Shown: positions 55,505-64,000 of the stretch, piece by piece
How the letters are laid out: each line of letters starts with the position of its first letter
How positions within the stretch are numbered: the first letter of the stretch is position 1
From: Pyrenophora tritici-repentis
Taxonomy: Eukaryota; Ascomycota; Dothideomycetes; Pleosporales; Pleosporaceae
Assembly: GCF_003171515.1 (NCBI RefSeq)
Contig: NC_089392.1
Location: 1,984,001 to 2,048,000, forward strand
Direction of reading: 5' to 3'
DNA: 64,000 nucleotides
Translations under genes and position numbers: made by a program
The notes under the pieces: generated by a model
Databases searched by the model: none
What the model was told of the DNA's origin: nothing
Seen by the model: only the letters and a program-made list of their open reading frames with translations

Positions 55505-57268
55505 TTAGTGTGCGTCCTTCAGTAAGGTCAACAGAAGCGCACCCTCCAACACATCAGCGTCATACATACCCGGCTGCGGCTGCACATCAGAAGTCTCGGA
55601 AACCGGTTGATTGTAGACCTGGGTTGCCGCAGTACCCTTGGTAGCAGCAGCACCTTTGTTGACACCACGCTCCTTGGTAGCAGCACCGTTGTTGATACCA
55701 CGCTCCTTGGTAGCAGCAGCATCGTTGTTGACACCACGCTCCTTGCCAGCGACAGTCTTCTCGACGACACCGCTATACTCAAAGCCCTTGACATTACCAC
55801 TCCGAGCAGCGAGACCAGCCCAGAATATATCCCCGCGCTTAGGCAACTCTCCGAACATGAGCTTGGCAATTTGAGCGTCATTGGCAATCTGCGCATCGCG
55901 GAGCTGATGTGTGGGACGCCAGAAGAAATCCTGTTGAATGGGAAGAGCTGGTGTAAGGCCGGAGGAAGTATCATTTCTGATCGGCAGACCGGGAGTCTGG
56001 TGACGGAAGAGTCCCATATCTTGGTTGCGGGCAATATAGGAAGCTATATGAGGCGTTAGTGGTACATCTCCGTAGGTTGGAAGTTGAGATATGCTCACCT
56101 GGCATGGGGGTGATGTCGTACTTGCTCTTGCGCGGCTTGATTTGCCTAAGACCTGGCTTGATGGTTGAGGTTGTCTTGACAGGTTGGGTAGCTTTAGCGG
56201 CGTCAGTGGCTTGGACAGCTTTGGCGCCTCCAGTGACGCCAGACTGGCTGCTCTCGGCAGCGCCGACATCCCCGCCAACCTTTGTGTGCTCAACCTCTTC
56301 AGTGCCCATGTTAACATCCACTCTGCCCGAAGGGTTGTGTTGTGTCTTCTGGCGCTTGATAGGACGAGCTTGGTGGTCAGGGTCTGCATTACGACCGTGA
56401 ATGACCCAAGCACCGCGATGCTTGTTGGAAACAGAGTTGATGATAGTGCTGTTGTAGAGTTTATGAGGTGAGCCGATGATAGTCCAAATCTTCTCGTTCT
56501 TCTGTATCGTTGTTAGCAGGGAGATGACATGAACATTCCAACGGGGAACTTACCATGAGGCTGACAGCATTGGATTTGGATGTCTGGAGTGTGTTAGAAT
56601 AGCCTCAGTGATACGTCATCGGTTGATGCTTACCTTGAGAGCCATGCAGATCCAGTCGATCCGCTCTTTGAAGGTCCACTGTTGGGTTTGGCCAATAGAG
56701 TCGATGACAGTCTTGTCGTAAATAGCTGCCTTGAAGCCTTCGGTGTGGATAGCCTTCGTCATACGCTGGAAAGTTAGTGACAGCAATAAAGCAGCATGTT
56801 TCTGTCACTTACGATGATGTCCCAAGCACAAGCCTCGATGGCCCAATCTCCATAGTAGGAGTCGTGAGTCGGAGACAAGCGCTTGCGATAAGCGCTGCCT
56901 TCGGTGTCCTTGGCTACACTCATCTCTTTGAACGCATTCACTAGTAGTTTAGCAACAGCTTGGTGCTCTTCTTCTGTCTGAGGAACCGTGCCATCTTGTC
57001 CCGGGGCGCGCCACTGAACAAAGTCCATTGATGCTTTCGCATCATCCATGGCCTGGAAGTACAAGCTTCCGGTGTCTGGGAAGTCCTTGTTAAGACAGTC
57101 AGATGTGGCCGCCCGGAGACGGCACGGTCCCTTCAAACCCTCCGGCACCTTCTCCAGCTTTGATTGAGTCAAAGTTAGGAACTGAGGGTGTTGTGGAGGA
57201 CATGGGGTTTCCCCCGACGACGAGCTTGTACCTTGCGCTATGCCCTTTTCAAGGCTATAACCCGACAT
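55505..57268 (-). CDS. unnamed-family protein (copy 2 of 3 in window), 519 aa, five exons
   Basis: Exons 56813-57268, 56634-56765, 56554-56583, 56099-56501 and 55505-56043, all phase-consistent, with introns of 47-55 nt. The N-terminal half carries the family core: VPQTEEEHQAVAKLLVNAF, IEACAWDII, the 132-nt exon RMTKAIHTEGFKAAIYDK...WTFKERIDWICMALK, the 30-nt exon TSKSNAVSLM, then KIWTIIGSPHKLYNSTIINS. The middle is basic and polar; the last ~150 residues hold ANDAQIAKLMFGELPKRGDI and three tandem TKERG(V/I)NN repeats (DNA 55636-55740), ending in an amphipathic VLEGALLLTLLKDA. I know no function. It stands head to head with the paralog at 59496, about 2.2 kb away. Confidence 0.75.
55636..55740. 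repeat. in-frame minisatellite inside the copy-2 gene
   Basis: Three tandem units of 36, 33 and 36 bp, each starting CCTTGGTAGCAGCA on the plus strand, encode 12-, 11- and 12-residue ATKERG(V/I)NN-type repeats on the minus strand. A partial fourth unit (CCTTGCCAGC) follows. Copy number probably varies between strains. Confidence 0.85.
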
Positions 57269-59495
57269 TCTGTTGAGGCTATAACGATTGTTGATATATC
57301 GATCTAGACGTCTGATGCAGGAGTGTTAGCACTGTCTTTTGTTGAAATGAGGCCCAGGATCCAGAGGCAAGACCGACAGCGGCGAGTATAGCGAGAAGGA
57401 GGGTGAATTCGGCAGGGAAGGTGAATTCGGTGAGTTTGGCTGTTTATATAGTCTCAGATGTGAAATGCAAACTGGAACCGAGAGGGCAATGTGAAGCGGG
57501 GTAGCTGTTACGCTGCGACTTTGATACTGAAAGTGAAGTGAAGTGAAGGCAAATACCCGAGGAAAACAAACAAAACTTGCTGCCGTCTAACAACGCAAGA
57601 CCTAATGACATCATAAAACAACATTCAGGCATCTTTCATAGACGTATATACAACAGCAACGAGTGAATCTCCATAAATTCTTGCATAGTAGAAGGTGCTG
57701 CGACTTCTGCAGCGTTGTAGGAATCGCGCATTCACCTCGGTACTTACCCGTGCAAGAACAATATAAATTATTGACGAGCTTCAACAGCGATACAGTATGA
57801 TTTAGGACTGCATGACTCTTTTGATCATCACTGTCCAGGTGCCCTTCATTGTCGACATATACGAGTTTCACCGTCGATCACCGGGCTGCAATCCATTATG
57901 ATGAACCGCGTTTAGTGTCATGACGTAGTAATTTTGCTCATGTTACCTCTCCAGGCTGCATACGCGAGGTCGCTGGGTAACAGACTTTCAGCATCGATAA
58001 CAGAAATATTCCAGCGGTGAGTGTCTATCAGATTGAATAGACGCTGAGGTGCGCGCGCCAAGTATCACTATGGCAAACGAATAATATTCCTTCGTCTTCG
58101 CAATCAGCCTCTGAGAGTAAACACTGGACAGTATGGAAATCCAGATCTGATGCACATCTACTGTAAGCAAGATTTCTACGCCTCATTGCGAGAAACAGAC
58201 CCAGTAGTCCATTCTACCTGTCGCGAATCACATTCACATGATCGAATGTCGTATTCACTCCCAGCGCTGGCGCGTCGCACAGCAAGTGGGCGCATCATCC
58301 GTTTGCAAGCTCACAAAAAGCGTTTGCGATTTGATTGCTGATGAAGAGTTTACTAGTGAATGCCGGTATAAATGGAGGCTTTCCAAGGTTTGGAGCGAGT
58401 CATGTCTAGCGTGTCATCGAGAAACAGGATACCTGCATGCGCATGCGGGGAAGACGCATGGTGGTCTAGCGTGCATCGGTCAAACTTCAAATTCAACGTC
58501 AAGTAATGACACCACCTTCCTATATACTCACTCTTCTTGTTTCTCACGATTGGTTTCGCAGTCTAGTTTCTCTGTGTTACGAAAGACCAGGTATAGAAAA
58601 GTCGTTCAGTCTTTTACAATCCGGGGCCGTCATGCACTTTACGGGAGCCTTCTAGCGACACGGGTGTCGCTGCTCGGACAGCGCAGTGAATGCGTGTGTC
58701 TTTTCGAGGTACGCGATTTTTCACGATACCTAGTGTTGCAGATTTGGAGTTGACGTTAATACAAGGAAACGACGACAAGGCCATCACACCATGGACACCA
58801 AACAAGAGTATGAATGGGCCACTTCTCGCGTCCATATTTTTCCCTTATCGCTATTCCATAGATCCTCGGTGCTCTTTACCACAACTTCTTACCGCCAATA
58901 GAGGCATACGATGTAACTTCCGGGATGATCTATCTCTTCTTCAGCATCATCTCTCTGGCTTTTGCAAAATTTTCGTACACTTGATGTGTTTGGAACGTCT
59001 TACTTCATATTCTCTATCTCTGTTATCACAATGCAATCGACAGATCGCAACCTCATGTATCGCGGATGCCGTTACGTCAGGGCTGTCGCTGATGGCTAGC
59101 GATTACTGGACGATGCGCCGAGCGAATGCTCGTACGTACCCCGGGCACCAACGACAACTACGACACGATGACAATGCGGATATCGGGTAACGTTTCATCA
59201 TTCCGATACTACCCACTGTCTGGAGAAGCGAGGAAATCACAGCAATGCGCGCTACCGGAGCCGATATCTGCGCATATCTCCTCCCCCGCTCCTAGCCCTT
59301 CGGCGCACGGGCCCGTGAACCACCGCATGACGCATACTGATTATGAGAAGGTTTCTCTCTATCTCCTATTTGGGTATTGCCGGCGTAGCTAGGAGCACGC
59401 AACGGCGCCAAGCATCTAGGTTTTAGAAACATGCGACAGTGCCCTAATCGTCAGTCTCCCGCACTCTCTCATTGTCCTTCGCCAACATCGTCAAC
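57269..59495. other. shared upstream region of the divergent paralog pair
   Basis: About 2.2 kb. A minus-strand frame at 57755-57871 (VDNEGHLDSDDQKSHAVLN) ends at a strong donor, GTAAGT, and reads partly like protein; it may be a relic exon. A CTTCACTTCACTTCAC-like run of AAGTG units lies at 57530-57546. No gene accepted. Confidence 0.4.
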
Positions 59496-60655
59496 ATGAG
59501 CTTTTTTGATTATTCCTTCGAACTTCAGCTACCAGCAGGCTCTCAGAGCACAGAAGCCGATCATTTTGACCCTGGCTGGTATGAGCCTGGTGGCCCATTG
59601 AGCTTGAGCGACACTCCAGAATTTGTCCACACTCCCTCTATGGGCAGCGGTACGTATTGGCAGCACATCTACCAATTCGGAAGTAGACACTAACTCCATC
59701 TACACATAGGCGAAAGGCTGATTGTGGTTCTCCACATATCCCCATCGCGACTCGCATCAGCGACTAGTCATGGTAGCTCCATCGGAGACAAAGAAATGCG
59801 AGCCAAAAAGGTCATTTCAAAGCAAAAGAAGGAAGACGGAGTAGCGGAAAAGATGGGCTCTGATGTCAGAATCATCAGCACAGCTACTGGATATCATATC
59901 GGAGGCGTTTATTGGCAAGCGCCCGCCTGTGACACAACCATCCCCTCCTCACCCGCCGAGATCAGCGAGTATGTCGATATGCTTGTCAAGGCAATATTGA
60001 ACAATCAGGGCTGCCGAGAGCGCGAAAATCGTCAGCAGTTTCTTAATCGCTGGGGCACCGGATCTTCTTTCTACACGATATTCGAGGTGGAAGCTGCCGC
60101 TCGCGAGGTCATCGTAAGTTAAGCTCAAGCAGCACACTTGAGTCATCTGACAACAACCCAGCTCGGAATGAAAGAGATTCATGAAAATGGTTGGACCAAG
60201 GCCATCTACGACAAGGACGAGCGCGAGTGCTACCAACAGACGATGTTTTACTCGTTCGCGGATCGGTTCACAGCCATTCATGAGCTGCTAATGGTATGTC
60301 TTAGTATTGATGACATGCATTATCGTTCTGCATATTGCGATTGATTTTTTGCGCGTAAACGGTTGCGTTGGAACACTTGTATTCACATCTACAGCACTCA
60401 AAGACCACTTGCAAGGACGTCATGAAGGGGACAAAGTTTTACGCCATCATCGGAAACCCGCGAGTGCTCAGCAAGCGCACCAAGATGAACGTCCACTCAA
60501 ATTCCCGGAAAGCAGTCCGGATTGCCAAGGGCATGGAGTTCATGAAGCGGCAACATGAGGACACTGCAAAGAACGAGTACGATGCAGCTGAAGAAGCTGC
60601 CGAAGATGATCACCCTCGTCCGAAGAAGCGCGCAAAGAAACGCCATTTTAGATAG
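59496..60655 (+). CDS. unnamed-family protein (copy 3 of 3 in window), 316 aa, four exons
   Basis: Exons 59496-59649, 59710-60113, 60162-60293 and 60395-60655; introns 60, 48 and 101 nt, phases checked. The core matches copy 2: YWQAPACDTTIPSSPAEIS, FEVEAAAREVI at the same exon end, a 132-nt exon MKEIHENGWTKAIYDK...SFADRFTAIHELLM, then HSKTTCKDVMKGTKFYAIIG and NPRVLSKRTKMNVHSNSRKA. Intron positions before and after the 132-nt exon equal those of copy 2, and the intron after ...DVM is absent here. The C-terminus is acidic then basic (HPRPKKRAKKRHF), a plausible nuclear-localisation signal. ATG 59496 is preferred over a TTG upstream. Function unknown. Confidence 0.78.
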
Positions 60656-61054
60656 GTTTTGCAGCGTTTGAGAACGTGGAGACTTGTTTCAGAAGTATGG
60701 ATATGTACCCTTTGGATGATACTGGCAACGTTCCGTTATATGCTTGTTGTGGAAGCTGATGTCTAGGAATCTAGCAGCGCCTTTGGCTCGAATGGATGGG
60801 GTTGGTACACCTGGTAACTTCTTGCACATAATATCATAGTAGAATTATAAAAGTTGATTGCCGTCAAGCAGCAAATGTATTACATGCGCGGCATGCGGTT
60901 GAATAAATACTGAGTGAATATATACACGAAGAATCTCCTTCCCATCCAACGACCCCTATCACAATATCAGGTCTATGTATGATATCGATATGTCGTATAT
61001 CACACAATCCCGAACCACCCTCTTTCTTTTCCTCCATCCAGAGCGTATATGCCT
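60656..61054. other. intergenic between convergent genes
   Basis: About 400 bp of 3' region; no features. Confidence 0.5.
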
Positions 61055-61871
61055 CTAGCAAGACTTGATGGCCGAAGCAGTGTACTTGCAGTAGTTGGAA
61101 GGACCCTTGGAGACGGACTGGGGCTCAGAGCCGGGCTTGGTACCCTTAAACTCCTCGCAGATAGTTTTTACGTTGGTGGCGCAGGTGTTGGTGATAGTGG
61201 AGGTACCTCCGAAGTTGGGGTTGATGCCAGTCAGGACCTTACCTAATATTTCTTAGTAAATAATATCTACTTAGTTAATTTATAGTATTACCGTTGTAAG
61301 CCTTGACGTTCTTAACGACGACGGAGCGCGGCACGCTCTTCTTGCAGTTGCCGCAAGCACGGTAGAGCTTGCCAAAGTCCACTACAGTAAAGCCATCAAT
61401 GGTGACTGTGCCTTGGCCGTTGTGCTGGATGACCTTGTCTGAAGCAGACTGAGCACCTCCGCCCTTGATCATGGCGTTGCCATCTCCCTTGAGGGTAAGA
61501 GCATCCTCGCAGACGTCAACCCACCAAACGTTCTCGATGGTGCATGATCCCTCGCAGTGGATACCCTCGATCTGGTCCTTTCCGATGATGGCGTTCTTGA
61601 GGGTACCGCCGTTCTTAACAAGGAAGACAGCATCGGCATTTCCGCCTTCGGCTTGGCCGGTGCAGCTTACACCACGGCCATAGGTCTTCATGCCACCATC
61701 GAAAGTCCCGCTGACCTCTTGGGCCTTCTTGTAGGTAACAGAGCCCTTTGACGCCGGGATGGGAAGAGATGCGCGCTTGGCAAGGGAGAAGATCTCGTTG
61801 GGAGCGGGGGCAGCAGGACCGGCGGTGGCGAAGCCAGTGATGGCAGCAATGACGGCGAGAGAGAACTTCAT
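61055..61871 (-). CDS. secreted pectate lyase, polysaccharide lyase family 3, 255 aa, two exons
   Basis: Cleaves polygalacturonate in plant cell walls by Ca2+-dependent beta-elimination. Exon 1 is 61292-61871 and exon 2 61055-61242, with an AT-rich 49-nt intron splitting a Gly codon. The signal peptide [17 protein letters not shown] is followed by a short pro-region ending FSLAKR, a kexin-like site. The parallel beta-helix shows [40 protein letters not shown] (acidic Ca2+-binding region), and [20 protein letters not shown], the hallmark CGNCK block of PL3. It continues [18 protein letters not shown] after the intron. Length is normal. A TATA-like TTATAAGTA lies on the minus strand at about 62024-62032. 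Such enzymes are typical of plant-associated fungi. Confidence 0.94.
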
Positions 61872-64000
61872 TGTGATGGTTGGAGTAGAAAAAAAGTCTG
61901 TTTGATAAAGTATGTATAAAGAAGATAAGATGCTGAAAGAGTTGGGAATGTGTAATGCTTCAAGCAGACAAAGGGGCGTAAAATGTGATCGTGGATACAG
62001 TTAAATGCATATGCTCCCTGGGTACTTATAAGCGATTTGTTCCATCGATATTGCCGCCCCACCACCTCTTCGTTCGAGATTTGGCCATGTGAGGTGTTCC
62101 CCGGAAAACTGTGGGCCAGCCTCAGAGCATCGTGCGCTTGTTGACAAGACCTCGATACGAACCCGGTACGAGGTACGCTCTCATCCTCCTATTGGGTACC
62201 TGAGTTCCGGTATTGTTTTTGTTCCGTAGGGTGGGTAGATAATGAACATTCGGACCACTTTCTCTGAAAGTAGATTGTCACACCGACGCTACCAGACGGG
62301 AAGATGCCAAGCTTCACTCTGAAACCACGCGAATATCCACATCAACACCACCAACCTGGTATGCTAAGATGAGTCGAATTTCCGCCCCTTAGTTACAACG
62401 CCTGACCAGTGAAATAATTTTCCAGAAGTCGTGCCAAGCGACGATTGCGAGTGATGACTGCGGGGCGGGCCTTGCGCTACAACCTCTGATTGATGAGGCT
62501 GTTTCAACCCCTCTCTTGTGTGGTTCCTAATAGCAGCATCTTTAGGTACAAGATCTGCGGTAACTTGGCATGCTTGAGCTTGCGGGCGAATTCTTCCGCT
62601 CTTTCATTCTTGTACGCTAATAGGCAGCCTACTTGACTACTCATATGTGAGATGAGTTCCGGAGTGGAGTAAATCCAGCAGTGGTTTGAGTGTTATTGTA
62701 TGCGCGTGACATACAGAGAGATGATGGACTATTGCTGCACGCCACATCCTCAGTGTCACCTGGGTAACTTGCAATACTTGACACCCTGGTATACCAAGGC
62801 TACTATATGTAGGCGCTAGATATGCCCAAGTGTTAGGAAGAATGGGATCTACCCACATTGTCAAGTGTCTTGCGTCACCCAGTGTTGGGCATCTTGGTTG
62901 TGGTCCAAGAAGCTAACAACTCATCACGCGACTGAACGTGCTACCCACAACCGTGTCGCGCGTAAGTACAAGCAATGTTGTCTTGAGATAACAGATACGA
63001 GAATCCTTATTCGCAATGACGTAGGACTGCAGATCATGGTAAGAAGGTCCGAAGCAGAGTGGACGCGTCGCCTGTCGAAATTGATATTTCCAATGGACCT
63101 AGCGGTGTGCCGACAGAGTGAGGTAATCGCGCTCCGTAATCGGATACATACAGTAGGTGCCCACAGGAACTTGCTAGTGGTGTGTGACGACTCGATAAGT
63201 TGGTATGGGGTTCAAGAAGGCGATTCTCGCGATGTCGGTGTAATTACACAGTTCCCCTGCGCTTACCTGTTCTGGACGGAATGCGGGGTTGGACACACCA
63301 ACTTCTTTCTCCTCCAACAGAACAAGCAATATGATTGCATCAAACCCACCTTCTGTTCATTAGATGACTCGTAGCGCCGCGATGATACTACTGATTTGGT
63401 ATAATCCTAAGACGCGACTGGTACCCATGAGAATTTCTTTGCTAGCAGTTTTATCATCCAACCTGTAATCAAAGATCCATAGTTTAAGATTGGATCCGCG
63501 TATGCACCGACCATGCAAATTTCTACCCAACGTATCTATGATAGCCAAGCAATCATTTGGTTTGATGTATACTATCTACCTACTCTTTAATGGCACCTCT
63601 TATACACAACATTGACTCCGCCCCTCGCCCTGCATTCTACCAAATCTCCTGCTTAACCTTTACCTTGGCAAGCGCATGTCAGATTCAAAGGTTGATGATT
63701 GTACTAAGAGGACAATATATCAAGACAATAGCATAATATTCTACCTGCGAAGGATAGACAAATTGCTACTAATTCACGATAGCGTATTTTAATACTAAAT
63801 ACCCTATGCTAACTTATCTCGGCCTATTCAGGGCGGAGTCCTAACAGCGCAGCTGTCACAATTTTTTATTGCGCTCAGGCCAATAAGTCTAATCTTCAAC
63901 CAACTTCTCGCAACCCCCCTCGATCTCTCAACATAAAATACGTGCCCCCGAGGGATCTACGATCGAACCTTGGAAGAGTTCTTATACCAACTGTGCACGG
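61872..64000. other. 3'-most 2.1 kb, no convincing gene
   Basis: Begins with the pectate-lyase promoter. A 169-codon plus-strand frame (62865-63374) has no domain, skewed composition and no splice partner; not accepted. The last 500 bp are AT-rich and may belong to the next, unseen gene or to decayed repeat DNA. Confidence 0.4.

Noticed and set aside
57755..57871. Possible exon ending at a strong GTAAGT donor upstream of copy 2
   Set aside because: No initiator and no phase-consistent acceptor was found; kept only as a comment on the intergenic region.
62140..62180. Reverse-strand GGGTTCGTATCGAGG resembling a tRNA T-arm
   Set aside because: No box A upstream on that strand and no cloverleaf could be drawn.
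62865..63374. 169-codon plus-strand ORF near the window end
   Set aside because: Contains scattered Cys/Trp without pattern; no domain, no splice signals joining it to anything.
1..64000. CRISPR arrays, operons and riboswitches
   Set aside because: The spliced, eukaryotic gene structure makes these inapplicable, and no regularly spaced short repeats were seen.

Overview
This window looks like nuclear DNA of a filamentous ascomycete, most likely a Dothideomycete of the order Pleosporales. Genes are spaced 0.3-2 kb apart on both strands and are split by short introns, mostly 45-60 nt with GTnnGT donors and CTAAC-like branch sites. The recognisable proteins are fungal: a MUP1-type permease, a large HMG-CoA reductase, an Srk1/Rck2-type kinase, a PL3 pectate lyase, GH76, and a DUF3605 protein. 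I built the exon models by hand from splice signals and reading-frame phase, and I ran no database search.

Layout. Positions 1-290 hold the last exon of a Myb/SANT-like gene. Positions 290-7.6 kb are gene-poor, with one degraded coding fragment near 4.7-5.2 kb. Positions 7625-10819 are a complete, apparently recent hAT DNA transposon with a 19-bp terminal inverted repeat, a perfect 8-bp target-site duplication and an intact 837-aa transposase. From 11.9 to 21.6 kb lie a ZIFL-like MFS transporter, a secreted SMP-30/lactonase-like protein, an FAD monooxygenase with a GC-AG intron, a block of degenerate repeats with GATA motifs, and a methionine/LAT-type permease. From 21.8 to 30.6 kb lie a small Cys-rich protein, a member of an unnamed protein family, a metzincin-motif metallopeptidase with a C-terminal lectin-like region, the U2AF small subunit, and a single-pass membrane protein. 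From 32 to 43.6 kb lie a DUF3605 protein, HMG-CoA reductase, an Srk1/Rck2-like kinase, and a SET/MYND methyltransferase-like protein. From 44.8 to 55 kb lie a small Cys-rich protein, a secreted protein whose mature form would start with His, a 174-bp hAT-type MITE (perfect 59-bp hairpin plus 8-bp duplications), a four-helix membrane protein, GH76 and a hotdog thioesterase. From 55.5 to 60.7 kb a head-to-head pair of paralogs belongs to the same unnamed family as the 22.6-kb gene. A PL3 pectate lyase follows at 61 kb, and I saw no convincing gene in the last 2 kb.

There is no single operon-like pathway. The most interesting items are the three-member unnamed family with conserved exon boundaries, the intact hAT together with an unrelated-looking MITE that shares part of its terminus, the His1 secreted protein, and the GC-AG splice site.
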